Assembly (NCBI RefSeq): GCF_014201655.1 | Contig: NZ_JACHEX010000002.1 | Coordinates: 124,001-188,000 of the forward strand | Source: Thermosipho japonicus | Lineage (GTDB): Bacteria > Thermotogota > Thermotogae > Thermotogales > Fervidobacteriaceae | Direction: 5' to 3' | Length of the DNA stretch: 64,000 nt | Shown: positions 27,164 through 36,455 of the stretch, piece after piece | Layout of the letters: the number at the start of each line of letters is the position of its first letter | Position numbering within the stretch: the first letter of the stretch is position 1 | Translations under genes and position numbers: made by a program | Notes under the pieces: generated by a model | The model's database searches: none | Told to the model about the DNA's origin: nothing | What the model saw: only the letters and a program-made list of their open reading frames with translations

Positions 27164-29641
27164 TCATTTTACAACGATATTAAGTAGCTTATTCTTTACA
27201 TAAATAACCTTTACTATTTCTTTTCCCTCTATATATGAAGATACCTTTGGCTCTTTAAAAGCAATCTTTTTTACTGTTTCTTCATCTGCATTAACCTCAA
27301 CGTTTATTTTTCCCCTAACTTTGCCATTTATCTGTATAATTACAGTTACTTCATCAACTTCCAAAGCCTTTTCATCATACTTTGGCCATTCTTCATTTAC
27401 AATTAATGTGTCATTGCCTAGGTCATGCCAAATCTCCTCAGCCATATGTGGAGCAAATGGTGAAAGTATAAGGGCAAGCTTTTCAACCAATTCCCTCAAA
27501 AGAGGTAAATTTAAATCTTTTTCTTCAGTCTTATTCAAATAATCTGAAAAACTGTTGTTTAATTCCATTAATCCTGCAATTGCCGTATTAAATTTAAATC
27601 CACCTTCGATATCTTCCGTTATTTTTTTAATTGATTGATGTAATTTCCTTCTTAAATCCTTTTCTAACTTATTCTTTAATTCTATTCTTTCTGCACTAAC
27701 ATTTTTAATTTTTTCAAGCACGGAATAAATATTATTCCAAAGTCTCTTTAAAAATCTATGGACACCTTCTATTCCTGCATCGCTCCATTCTGCATCTTTT
27801 TCTGGTGGAGCCATAAACAATATGTATGTTCTGAGTGTATCTGCCCCATATTTTTCAATCATGTCATCTGGAGATACTACATTTCCTTTAGATTTACTCA
27901 TCTTCCATCCATCTTTGTAAATCATTCCTTGTGTAAATAGGTTCGTAAATGGCTCATCAAAATCAACATATCCCATATCATGCAAGACTTTAGTTATAAA
28001 TCTTGAATATAAAAGATGCAAAACCGCGTGTTCCACACCACCTATGTATTGATCAACTGGAAGCCAATAGTTAACATCCTTGCTTTCAAAAGGTTTATCT
28101 TCAAGATTTGGATTTACATATCTTAGATAATACCATGAACTATCCACAAACGTATCCATTGTATCAGCTTCTCGCCTTGCAGGGCCACCACATTTTGGAC
28201 ATGTTGTATTCAAAAATTGTTCATCCAATGAAAGTGGTGATTGTCCAGTTGGTAAGAATTCAACATCTTTTGGAAGTTTTACTGGAAGTTGTTCTTCAGG
28301 AACAGCTACTGTACCACATTTTTCACAATAAACAACTGGAATAGGTGCTCCCCAATATCTTTGTCTAGAGATAAGCCAATCCCTCAATTTATATTGAACA
28401 CTTCTTTTTCCAATATTCTTTTCCTCAAGATAATCTATTATTTTTTCAATTGCTTCTTTGCTTGAAATTCCATTAAATGGTCCAGAATTTACCATTATAC
28501 CCTCATCTTCGTATGCTTTTTCTATTTTTTCTACATCTATTGGATTTTCAGGATTGTCAATAACTATCCTTATAGGTATATTGTATTTTTTTGCAAAATC
28601 AAAGTCTCTTTGATCATGTGCAGGCACTGCCATAATTGCTCCTGTTCCATATTCATACAATATATAATTTGCAACATAGATAGGAATTTTTTCTCCAGTA
28701 ACAGGATTTATAGCATATCTTCCCAAGAAAAAGCCTTCCTTTTCGGCTTCCAAGCTTGTTCTTTTAAACCTATCTTCCAAAGAAACCTTTTTCAAAAATT
28801 CTTCTAATTCATTCTTTCTATCCTCAGTTACAAGCGTTTCTACAAGTGGTGATTCTGGAGCAATAGCCATAAAGGTTACTCCCCAGATTGTATCAGGTCT
28901 TGTGGTGAATACTCTAATGCTCATATCAAGACCATCAACTTTAAAATCAATTTCTGCACCTGTGCTTTTTCCTATCCAATTTTTTTGCATTGTCTTTACA
29001 TTCTCAGGCCATCCCTCTAGCTTTTCTAAATCATTTAAAAGCCTTTCGGCATAATCAGTTATCTTAAAGTACCATTGCTCAAGATGTTTTAAAGTAACCT
29101 CTGTACCACATCTTTCACATTTACCATCCACAACTTGCTCATTTGCAAGCACTGTTTGACAGCTTGGACACCAATTAACTGCTGCTTTCTTCTTATATGC
29201 AAGTCCTTTTTCATACATTTTGACAAACAACCATTGAGTCCATTTGTAATAATCTTCTGTACAAGTTGCAATTTCCCTTTTCCAATCATAACTTATTCCT
29301 ATCTTTTTAATTTGGTTCCTTATTGTCTCTATATTCTTAAAAGTCCAAACCTCGGGGTGAATTTTATTTTTAATAGCGGCATTTTCAGCAGGAAGACCAA
29401 ATGCATCGTAACCAAATGGATGTAAAACATTATAACCTTTCATTCTCTTATACCTTGCAACTATATCGCCAATAACATAATTTTTCACGTGGCCAACATG
29501 TAATGTCCCTGAAGGATATGGAAACATTACTAGATCATAAAATTTTGGTTTCTCAGAATATTGGGGTGTTTCAAATACTTTTTTTTCTTCCCATACTTTT
29601 TGCCACTTTTTTTCTATCTGACTTGGAATATATTCTTTCAC
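27164..29641 (-). CDS. leuS: Leucyl-tRNA synthetase
   Basis: LeuS charges tRNA(Leu). The 825-residue class I enzyme shows the HIGH-type signature YPSGTLHVGHVKNY, paired cysteines in NWCPSCQTVLANEQVV and the CERCG zinc element, the editing (CP1) domain with TTRPDTIWGVTFMAI and AVPAHDQRDFDFA, and the KMSKSKGNVVSPD motif near residue 580, then the helical anticodon domain. It begins with GTG after GGAGGGA. No T-box or attenuator fits its roughly 28-base leader. Confidence 0.97.
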   Translation of the reverse strand: MKEYIPSQIEKKWQKVWEEKKVFETPQYSEKPKFYDLVMFPYPSGTLHVGHVKNYVIGDIVARYKRMKGYNVLHPFGYDAFGLPAENAAIKNKIHPEVWTFKNIETIRNQIKKIGISYDWKREIATCTEDYYKWTQWLFVKMYEKGLAYKKKAAVNWCPSCQTVLANEQVVDGKCERCGTEVTLKHLEQWYFKITDYAERLLNDLEKLEGWPENVKTMQKNWIGKSTGAEIDFKVDGLDMSIRVFTTRPDTIWGVTFMAIAPESPLVETLVTEDRKNELEEFLKKVSLEDRFKRTSLEAEKEGFFLGRYAINPVTGEKIPIYVANYILYEYGTGAIMAVPAHDQRDFDFAKKYNIPIRIVIDNPENPIDVEKIEKAYEDEGIMVNSGPFNGISSKEAIEKIIDYLEEKNIGKRSVQYKLRDWLISRQRYWGAPIPVVYCEKCGTVAVPEEQLPVKLPKDVEFLPTGQSPLSLDEQFLNTTCPKCGGPARREADTMDTFVDSSWYYLRYVNPNLEDKPFESKDVNYWLPVDQYIGGVEHAVLHLLYSRFITKVLHDMGYVDFDEPFTNLFTQGMIYKDGWKMSKSKGNVVSPDDMIEKYGADTLRTYILFMAPPEKDAEWSDAGIEGVHRFLKRLWNNIYSVLEKIKNVSAERIELKNKLEKDLRRKLHQSIKKITEDIEGGFKFNTAIAGLMELNNSFSDYLNKTEEKDLNLPLLRELVEKLALILSPFAPHMAEEIWHDLGNDTLIVNEEWPKYDEKALEVDEVTVIIQINGKVRGKINVEVNADEETVKKIAFKEPKVSSYIEGKEIVKVIYVKNKLLNIVVK

Positions 29642-29676
29642 ACAAATCCCTCCTTACTTAATCTTGTTTTATTAAG

Positions 29677-29705
29677 ATTATACTACAAATAGCAATAGTT
29701 AACAA
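29677..29705 (-). promoter_or_regulatory. Promoter of leuS and the foldase gene
   Basis: On the minus strand TTGTTA (29705-29700) and TATAAT (29682-29677) are separated by exactly 17 bases. The expected start near 29670 leaves a leader of about 28 bases before the GTG of leuS. Confidence 0.75.
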
Positions 29706-29714
29706 ATAATGTAG

Positions 29715-29720
29715 TATAAT
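29715..29720 (+). promoter_or_regulatory. -10 element of rsmE
   Basis: TATAAT lies in the right arm of the inverted repeat. No strong -35 is seen; GCAATA falls at the 17-base distance. The expected transcription start, about 29727, is only a few bases before the GTG at 29730 and coincides with the ribosome site GAGG. Confidence 0.6.
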
Positions 29721-29729
29721 CTAATTGAG

Positions 29730-30419
29730 GTGATAAAACTGCCAAATCTATTTTTTGGAATAAAAGAAGATAAATATCTAATTTTCGATGAGCATGAAAC
29801 TGTTCATTTTAAAACAGTTAGAAAAAAAGAAAGTGATATAATTGAATGTACAGACGGAAAAGGATATTACTACAAAGTAAAAATCACACAAATTGGAAAA
29901 AAGAAATCTTTTGGAGAGATTCTCGAGTCTAAATATATAGAAAACAATGAAAAAACTATTCTAAACCTTTTTGCACCAGCGTCAAGATGGGAGCGTCTTA
30001 GATGGCTTATTGAAAAATCTGTAGAACTTGGCGTAGACAATATTTATATAACAAAAACTGCTTTTTCAAATAGAGATTATAAAGATAAAGTAGAAAAAAT
30101 AAATATGGTAATTAGAGACAGTGCAAAACAATGTGTAAGGTTTCATTTTCCAAATGTAGATTTTATTAATTTTAAAAACATTCAAAACTATGCAACCAAA
30201 AATACCTATTTTCTAGATTTTAACGGTCAAAAATTACCAGCCAATATTGCCAGCGATGTTTCAATAATAGTTGGCCCAGAAGGTGGTTTTTCAAAAGAAG
30301 AACTAGACTTTCTGTCTTCAAATTTCAATGCAATACGTTTGGGAAATAAAATTTTGCGTTTTGAAACTGCAGCATTTGTTGCTTTGAGCTATTTTGCAAT
30401 TGCACTCAACAAAATTTAA
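29730..30419 (+). CDS. rsmE: 16S rRNA m3U1498 methyltransferase
   Basis: RsmE methylates U1498 of 16S rRNA and is a SPOUT enzyme with a trefoil knot. The 229-residue protein has LPNLFFGIKEDKYLIFDEHE at its start, RWERLRWLIEKSVELGVD, a VIRDSAKQCVRFHFP segment and the SAM-binding IIVGPEGGFSKEELDFL with RLGNKILRFETAAFVAL. The GTG at 29730 is the conservative start. The GAGG site better serves the CTG at 29739, which would give MPNLFFG, matching the start of Thermotoga RsmE as I remember it (MPHLFYG). Confidence 0.93.
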   Translation: MIKLPNLFFGIKEDKYLIFDEHETVHFKTVRKKESDIIECTDGKGYYYKVKITQIGKKKSFGEILESKYIENNEKTILNLFAPASRWERLRWLIEKSVELGVDNIYITKTAFSNRDYKDKVEKINMVIRDSAKQCVRFHFPNVDFINFKNIQNYATKNTYFLDFNGQKLPANIASDVSIIVGPEGGFSKEELDFLSSNFNAIRLGNKILRFETAAFVALSYFAIALNKI

Positions 30420-30431
30420 AGGGGGGATTTT

Positions 30432-30785
30432 ATGGAAAAAGGCAAAAAGATCATCTCATTTGTAAAATATGAACATGAAATTGAACCTTCATATCGTGAA
30501 AAATTAGCCAACGCCAAAAGAAAATCAGATGTTAGAGAAGTATTTATTAACACATTATTGGAATTACTTTCTTCTATCGACCCTGAATTTAATGAATTTT
30601 CACAAGAAGATATAAAATTTGAAGGTGAACATTACGAATTTTCTAAAAAGTTGGAAGAAAAGTTGGAAAAATTCAAAGATAGTGATTTACATGCAATTAT
30701 TGAAAGAATTTTTGAAGCTGCAAAAAATAGATATTTAAAAATCGAGCACGACGAAAATACTGACTACTTTAATCTAAAGAAATAA
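30432..30785 (+). CDS. Small acidic protein of unknown function
   Basis: The 117-residue soluble protein is rich in lysine and glutamate, with predicted helices (FINTLLELLSSIDPEF and YEFSKKLEEKLEKFKDS) and no signal or membrane segment. It has a good ribosome site (GGGGGG, 6 bases upstream) and lies 12 bases after rsmE, closed by a terminator, so it is a real cotranscribed gene. I do not recognise a family. Confidence 0.75.
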   Translation: MEKGKKIISFVKYEHEIEPSYREKLANAKRKSDVREVFINTLLELLSSIDPEFNEFSQEDIKFEGEHYEFSKKLEEKLEKFKDSDLHAIIERIFEAAKNRYLKIEHDENTDYFNLKK

Positions 30786-30812
30786 AAATGAGCGGCTAAG
30801 CCGCTCATTTTT
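30784..30812. terminator. Bidirectional terminator after the rsmE unit
   Basis: The arms AAAAATGAGCGGC and GCCGCTCATTTTT close on a TAA loop, giving a strong hairpin with T tracts on both strands. It lies between the 117-residue protein gene and the convergent rseP-like gene. Confidence 0.93.
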
Positions 30813-30813
30813 A

Positions 30814-32304
30814 TTAAAAGAACCTGCTAAAATCAGCAAACATAAAATAAAATGCTAAAGCCATCAATATAAAGAATCCTATAGTATGAACTATTGCTTC
30901 AACCTTTCTATTTACTTTTTTCCTAGAAATAATCTCAATCAGAGAAAATACTATCCTTCCACCATCAAGTGCAGGAAGAGGTAATAAATTAAATATTCCC
31001 AGATTAAGGGTAAATAATGCTACCACCGTTAAAATAGTTTCCCATCCCGCTTTTGCTGCTTCACCAACTATAACTGCAATACCTATAGGACCTGCTACTT
31101 GTTCTACACCTTGCCCTGTTGTAAACAATTTTCCAAATGCCTTCCATATAGATATTGCAGCTGAATTACATCTTGCAATTGCAAGCGAGATTGCATCAAA
31201 AAAGTTCTTTGGTTTAATAACATAACTTTCTTGCTTGAAAAATCCAGGTGCTGAAACTATATCTAAAAACTCTTTTTTGTCTAAATTCAAAACAATTTCC
31301 TTTCCATTTCTTGATACAAGTACATTTAAATCATTGCCTAAAGGTACAATTTTTTCTCTTATTTGCTGTCCCCAGATATCTATATACACCTGATTTTCTG
31401 AAAGTTTTAAGGCAGTTATAACATTAACAAGAGAAATATAATCATCAATCTCTCTATTATTCACTTTTAAAAGGATATCTCCTTTTTTAAACGGTTGCAT
31501 ATCTTTTTCAATTACTGGCTTAAAACCAGCATAATAAAAACCAATTGTTGGTCTTTCAGGAACATAAGAATATTGAATTAATACCCCAGAAATTGTATTA
31601 CCAAACTCATCTTCAAGTTCTACAAAAGTACCACTTTCAAGTTTTAAATCAATTCCAACTTTATAACCATTTATTTTTACTATTTTCCCATTTATATCTC
31701 CTTTCACATCATCTAACAAAAAAATGTATTCAGGTGGAGAAATTCTAGGAGGAATTTCTTTTTTAATTATTTCTCCATTTCTTAAAATTTCCATCTTTAC
31801 AACTTTTCCCTTTGATACTGTATTTGTGACTTCATAAGAATCGAATATCCTTTTACCATTGATCTTGTAAATAACATCTCCGGGTTGAAGGCCACACTCT
31901 TGAGCAGGTGAATTTTCTATTACCTTCCCAATTGTTACAGCAGGAACACCCCAATTTAATACTATAGGTATAAAAAGTATATATGCAGCCAAAACAGAGA
32001 ATAAAGGCCCAGCAAATGCTATTAATAGCCTTTGCCATGCTGGTTTTGCATAAAGCCCATCTTCCTCACTTTCATCAAAATCCTCACCCTTTAATCTAAC
32101 GTATCCACCAAAGGGAATTATATTTATCTTCCAGACAGTTTCTCCAAACCTTTTCTTAAAAATAGCTGGTCCAAAACCAATTGAAAATTCAAGGACCGAA
32201 ACCTTAAAAATCTTTGCAAACAAAAAATGTCCAAACTCATGAACTATAACTACAAACATGAAAACCAAAATAAATGAAATAATGGTTATTAAAATACTAC
32301 TCAC
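30814..32304 (-). CDS. rseP: Site-2 intramembrane metalloprotease, RseP/MmpA type
   Basis: The 496-residue membrane protease has the zinc motif VHEFGHFLFAK (residues about 21-31) in the first helix and the second zinc-ligand motif LPALDGGRIVFSLIE near residue 430, with PDZ segments between (GLQPGDVIYKINGKRIFD near 125-145, and QPFKKGDILLKVNNREIDD near 265-285). Relatives cleave anti-sigma factors or signal-peptide remnants. The second PDZ region is longer than usual. The gene overlaps the response-regulator gene by 8 bases. The substrate is unknown here. Confidence 0.92.
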   Translation of the reverse strand: MSSILITIISFILVFMFVVIVHEFGHFLFAKIFKVSVLEFSIGFGPAIFKKRFGETVWKINIIPFGGYVRLKGEDFDESEEDGLYAKPAWQRLLIAFAGPLFSVLAAYILFIPIVLNWGVPAVTIGKVIENSPAQECGLQPGDVIYKINGKRIFDSYEVTNTVSKGKVVKMEILRNGEIIKKEIPPRISPPEYIFLLDDVKGDINGKIVKINGYKVGIDLKLESGTFVELEDEFGNTISGVLIQYSYVPERPTIGFYYAGFKPVIEKDMQPFKKGDILLKVNNREIDDYISLVNVITALKLSENQVYIDIWGQQIREKIVPLGNDLNVLVSRNGKEIVLNLDKKEFLDIVSAPGFFKQESYVIKPKNFFDAISLAIARCNSAAISIWKAFGKLFTTGQGVEQVAGPIGIAVIVGEAAKAGWETILTVVALFTLNLGIFNLLPLPALDGGRIVFSLIEIISRKKVNRKVEAIVHTIGFFILMALAFYFMFADFSRFF

Positions 32305-33691
32305 CTCCGACTACTTGATTTTTACCATTTCTCTTTGCTCTATAAAGTTTTTCATCAGCCATATTTATTAGACCAAGTACTGTTTTTGAAAGGTCACAAC
32401 AAACACCTGCACTAAATGTAACTTTTTCTATTCCAAGTTCTTCTTTCCAGTTGTACTTGTTAACTTTATCCAAAATTCTTTCCATAACCTTTTTTGCATC
32501 AAAGCAGCTTGTTGCAGGAAATATAACTAAAAATTCTTCCCCACCATATCTTCCCAAATAATCGCTTTCACGGAGTCCTTCTTTGATCAATTTTGCAAAT
32601 TGTTTTAAAACTTCATCTCCTTTTACATGCCCATAAGTATCATTTATTTTCTTAAAATCGTCTATATCAATCATTACAACCGAAAGCGGTAAATTTTGCC
32701 TTCTATGCATTTTCAAAAGTTCATTCAATTTTGAAATAATAAACTGTTTATTAAACACTTGTGTTAAATTATCAATTTCAACTTTAATTTTAAAATCTGA
32801 AAAATCATTCAAAATTTTTGAAACTAATCCTAAAGGTTCTAATGCAACATTTAAATATTTTTTGAAATCATTATCCTTTTCGACATTTTCAAACAAAATT
32901 ACTCCTTGCTCAATACCATTATGTTCCAAAACAAAACTTTTTATGTTATTTAGTGACCTCCCATCTTTTGAAAAATTGCCAACATACTTCCATTTTGATG
33001 GAGTTACTGGTTTTTTCAAATTTTCGAAAAGTTTTTCTTTAACATTATCAAGAGAAAATTTTTCATTATTTTTTGAACAGCTATATATTCGCCCTTCAGC
33101 TAAAGTTATTAAAAGAACATGAATTGACCTTGGATCAAAAAAACTAACAACTATATTAAAGAATTTGTTCAAAAGATACTCTTCATCTTCGATATACTGA
33201 AGCAAACCAAAAACTTCCGAAATAATAATTTCATTTCGAAGCCTTTCTTCAAGAAGATCTACTAACTCTCCATATGGTTCTTTTTTAACTTTATAAAATT
33301 CCATAGACCATTCTATCGTATAACCTCTTTCACAAAATTTTTTTAGTTTTTCAATAATTTTCTCCTTATCTAAAGTCTTTTGCAAAAATAAATTTGCACC
33401 ACTTTCTTTTGCCCAAAATGGGTTTATAGACTCATTTTCAGCAGTTAAAATAACTATTCCAACATTTTTAAATTGAGGATATGATCTTATAAACCTAGTC
33501 AAATGTACTCCATTCATATTAGGCATAATATAGTCGGTTATAACTATTTCAGGCATAAATTCAAAAAATTTATTTATAGCTTCCAAACCATCACTTGCAA
33601 CTTTTACTGTACACCCAAAACCTTCAATTATACTTCTTAAGAATTCTCTCCATAACTTACTATCATCAACTATCAATACCTTTTTATTCAT
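32297..33691 (-). CDS. Response regulator with GGDEF diguanylate cyclase domain
   Basis: The 464-residue protein has an N-terminal receiver domain (acidic pair D9-D10, phospho-acceptor Asp53 in VITDYIMPNMNG, and a VILTAENES threonine), a poorly conserved middle region (about 145-300), and a C-terminal GGDEF domain. The active-site loop is GGEEF at residue 383, with an RESD motif at 374-377 spaced exactly as the product-inhibition site. It should make cyclic di-GMP under control of phosphorylation. It lies 10 bases after an HD-GYP gene, suggesting a paired cyclase and phosphodiesterase. Confidence 0.9.
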   Translation of the reverse strand: MNKKVLIVDDSKLWREFLRSIIEGFGCTVKVASDGLEAINKFFEFMPEIVITDYIMPNMNGVHLTRFIRSYPQFKNVGIVILTAENESINPFWAKESGANLFLQKTLDKEKIIEKLKKFCERGYTIEWSMEFYKVKKEPYGELVDLLEERLRNEIIISEVFGLLQYIEDEEYLLNKFFNIVVSFFDPRSIHVLLITLAEGRIYSCSKNNEKFSLDNVKEKLFENLKKPVTPSKWKYVGNFSKDGRSLNNIKSFVLEHNGIEQGVILFENVEKDNDFKKYLNVALEPLGLVSKILNDFSDFKIKVEIDNLTQVFNKQFIISKLNELLKMHRRQNLPLSVVMIDIDDFKKINDTYGHVKGDEVLKQFAKLIKEGLRESDYLGRYGGEEFLVIFPATSCFDAKKVMERILDKVNKYNWKEELGIEKVTFSAGVCCDLSKTVLGLINMADEKLYRAKRNGKNQVVGGE

Positions 33692-33701
33692 AACTTCACC
33701 T

Positions 33702-35375
33702 CTAAATTATATTGTCCCTTAACAATTCTATCAAAATTCCAACAATATTACCATCCAATTTCCCGTTTTCTACATCTTTTCTAAGTAAATTTATCACCTC
33801 ATCTTTTTCATACCCTTTAATCATCAATGTACAACAAACATCCACAGCACTTATTATCCTACTTTCAATAGGTATTTGTTCACATTTTAGCCCTTTAGGA
33901 TAACCTTTTCCATCGCACCTTTCATGATGGTATAAAACTATCTTTGCAATATCTTTAAAACCTTCAAATTTGCTTAATAGTTCATATCCATACTCTACAT
34001 GAGTTTCAATTGATTTTCTTTCTTTTTCTGTTAACCTTCCGGGTTTTTTTAAAATGGCACCATTTACCATTATTTTCCCTATATCATGCAAATATGCAGC
34101 CATATACACTTTTTCCACATCCAGTCCCATCTTTTCAGTTACTATCTTAGAAACACTTGCTACCATTTTAGAATGTTCTTTATTTGATAATTTTTCTTCA
34201 ACCTCTACAAGCATTGTTAAAATTTCCTCAAATAATTTCTCCATTCTCTTTCCATATAATTTTAGATACAAAAAGTTCCCAAATAGTTTTCCAAATATTT
34301 CAGTTGCATATTCTGGTATAACTAGTTTTTCATTTACAAATGAATCCAAACAAATACCACCAAACTTTTCGTTATTAATATAGATCGGAATTATATAAGA
34401 TGATTTTATTTTATCGCTACCTAATTTTTCAAATTCGTCTTTAAATACACTTTTTTTATTTACTTCTTTAAAGATTTTTCCATCAACAAACCCCTCATAC
34501 TTTACTGCAACCACATCATCCTCATCTGTAAAAACTATATTTTTTAAAGCATCAGTATAACCTATTTGCGCATAAAATCTGTACTTTCCACCATCCTTTA
34601 AAATAATACTTCCAGCATTTACATCTGGTATTATAGAAATCAACTTTTTAAGTATTTTATAAGCAATCTCCTCTAAATCTTCTTCTGGAACAATATTAGA
34701 AAGTATGTCGTAAACTGATACAAGTAAATTATTTAATTGTTCAACTTCTTTCCTTAATCTTTCTTCTGAATAAAACATTTCCTGTAGCTCTTTTTCATTG
34801 TCCAATACAACCCTTTGAAGATAATTAAACCTTTCTTTAAGTTCATCTAATTCAGCAATTCTCAATTCTCTATTAACAGTACTAAGTTCAAGATAATTTT
34901 GAAAATGGTCCATAGAAGCTTTAAGAATTTTAAGTCCATCTTCCAGTTCTTTTGCAAATTTTACATAAGAATTTTTTAATCTATAATATATAATCAAAAA
35001 CATCAATAAAAATACTCCAAAAATAATCACAAGTTTAAAAAAACTTGATCTTAAATCTTTGCAAATTACAAAATTATAACCTAAAACCTTTATTGGAACA
35101 CTAACATAGAACAATCTATTTTCCTTGACAGGAGAAAAAAACAGACATTCCTTTTTATTTACTATTAACTTATTTATATAATCTATGACCGACTTACTGC
35201 TATCAAAACTTTTTTCTTCTACCACTGATTTTACAAAATTTGCAAAGTTAACTAGATTGTTTTTTTCAAAATTAAATAGTAAAATTGATATGGCAACAAA
35301 CATCAAGATAAATACTATTAATAAAACATAGAAACATTTTCTAAGTAATAATATTAATTCATCTTTTAACCTCAT
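33702..35375 (-). CDS. Membrane GAF-HD-GYP protein, probable c-di-GMP phosphodiesterase
   Basis: The 557-residue protein has two transmembrane helices (about residues 12-32 and 108-128) around a short outer segment, a coiled coil (about 160-220), a GAF-like domain (about 230-370), and an HD-GYP domain. The HD is at residues 430-431 ([12 protein letters not shown]), and [14 protein letters not shown] at 483 keeps the GYP. HD-GYP enzymes hydrolyse cyclic di-GMP. It precedes the GGDEF response regulator on the same strand. The ATG has GAGGG seven bases upstream. Confidence 0.88.
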   Translation of the reverse strand: MRLKDELILLLRKCFYVLLIVFILMFVAISILLFNFEKNNLVNFANFVKSVVEEKSFDSSKSVIDYINKLIVNKKECLFFSPVKENRLFYVSVPIKVLGYNFVICKDLRSSFFKLVIIFGVFLLMFLIIYYRLKNSYVKFAKELEDGLKILKASMDHFQNYLELSTVNRELRIAELDELKERFNYLQRVVLDNEKELQEMFYSEERLRKEVEQLNNLLVSVYDILSNIVPEEDLEEIAYKILKKLISIIPDVNAGSIILKDGGKYRFYAQIGYTDALKNIVFTDEDDVVAVKYEGFVDGKIFKEVNKKSVFKDEFEKLGSDKIKSSYIIPIYINNEKFGGICLDSFVNEKLVIPEYATEIFGKLFGNFLYLKLYGKRMEKLFEEILTMLVEVEEKLSNKEHSKMVASVSKIVTEKMGLDVEKVYMAAYLHDIGKIMVNGAILKKPGRLTEKERKSIETHVEYGYELLSKFEGFKDIAKIVLYHHERCDGKGYPKGLKCEQIPIESRIISAVDVCCTLMIKGYEKDEVINLLRKDVENGKLDGNIVGILIELLRDNII

Positions 35376-35396
35376 ATTATCACCCTCTTAACTATT

Positions 35397-35405
35397 ATTC
35401 TATCA
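35397..35405 (-). promoter_or_regulatory. Extended -10 promoter for the HD-GYP/GGDEF/rseP unit
   Basis: On the minus strand this reads TGATAGAAT. It lies about 22 bases before the HD-GYP start codon. The -35 region is weak and overlaps the start of ispG on the other strand. Confidence 0.5.
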
Positions 35406-35420
35406 CAAGGAGGCATTAAA

Positions 35421-36455
35421 ATGACTAAAGAAATAAATATTAAAAATGTTAAAATTGGCGGAAAAAATCCGGTTGTAATACAATCCATGACTAATACAAA
35501 AACAGAAGATATAAAAAACACCTTGCAACAAATTCAAAATTTATACAATGCAGGATGCGAATTAGTTAGAGTTTCAGTCCCCACTTTTGAAGCTGCTAAA
35601 GCTTTAAAAACAATAACCAAAGAATCTCCAATCCCAATTATAGCTGATATACATTTTGACTATAAGCTTGCAATAGAAAGCATTAAAAATGGAGCCAGTA
35701 AAGTTAGAATAAACCCTGGAAATATTGGAAATGATGAAAAAGTAAAAGAAATTATTAAAGTTGCAAAAGATTATAATGTTCCTATAAGAGTAGGTGCAAA
35801 TTCAGGATCCATTCCAAAAGAATTTGAAAAGCTTCCTAAAATTGATGCACTATGCCAAGCAGCACTAAAAGAAGTTAGGTTACTCGAAAAATTTGGCTTT
35901 GAAAACATTGTAATTTCCGTAAAAAGCTCAGATGTTATTGAAACAATAAAAGCATACGAAAAAATTTCAAAAATGACGGATTATCCACTTCATATTGGAG
36001 TTACAGAAGCAGGAACATACGAATGGGCAATTATTAAATCTTCAACTGCTTTGGGATATCTTTTATATAAAGGCATAGGTGATACAATAAGGATTTCCAT
36101 TGCAGGAGATCCTATAAAAGAAGTACTGGCTGCAAAAAAACTTTTAATATCTTTAAATCTCAGAAAAGGAATACAAATAATAGCATGCCCTACTTGCGCT
36201 AGAACCACAATAGATGTTGAAAAATGGGCTAGTATCATTGAAAAAAATTTTTCAAAGGTTGAAAAAAACATAAAAATAGCAGTTCTAGGATGTGTTGTAA
36301 ATGGTATTGGAGAAGGAAAAGATGCTGATATTGGAATTGCAGGAGTTCAAAATGGATTTTTGCTATTCTATAAAGGGAAGATAGTAGGAACTTTCAAAAA
36401 AGAAGAAATTTTTCAAGTTCTAGAAGACTATATTATAAAAGTGGAAGAAGAATAA
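35421..36455 (+). CDS. ispG: 4-hydroxy-3-methylbut-2-enyl diphosphate synthase
   Basis: IspG is the [4Fe-4S] enzyme that opens methylerythritol cyclodiphosphate to HMBPP in the MEP pathway. The 344-residue protein shows [47 protein letters not shown], and cluster cysteines in ACPTCARTT and [10 protein letters not shown]. The length is standard for the short bacterial type. It has an AAGGAGG ribosome site, is a single-gene unit, and its 3' end overlaps the convergent clamp-like gene by 23 bases. Confidence 0.96.
   Translation: MTKEINIKNVKIGGKNPVVIQSMTNTKTEDIKNTLQQIQNLYNAGCELVRVSVPTFEAAKALKTITKESPIPIIADIHFDYKLAIESIKNGASKVRINPGNIGNDEKVKEIIKVAKDYNVPIRVGANSGSIPKEFEKLPKIDALCQAALKEVRLLEKFGFENIVISVKSSDVIETIKAYEKISKMTDYPLHIGVTEAGTYEWAIIKSSTALGYLLYKGIGDTIRISIAGDPIKEVLAAKKLLISLNLRKGIQIIACPTCARTTIDVEKWASIIEKNFSKVEKNIKIAVLGCVVNGIGEGKDADIGIAGVQNGFLLFYKGKIVGTFKKEEIFQVLEDYIIKVEEE

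Larger units (their letters stand above)
29675..29722. repeat. Perfect 13-base inverted repeat spanning the leuS and rsmE -10 elements
   Basis: AGATTATACTACA (29675-29687) and its exact reverse complement (29710-29722) are separated by 22 bases. Each arm contains the TATAAT of one of the two divergent promoters, so the divergent region is symmetric around its centre. It may be a binding site that controls both genes, or symmetric promoters without a regulator. Confidence 0.85.

Noticed and set aside
29642-29676. T-box leader before leuS
   Set aside because: The leader is only about 28 bases, far too short for a T-box, and lacks the conserved T-box sequence. The same holds for serS, which is inside an operon.
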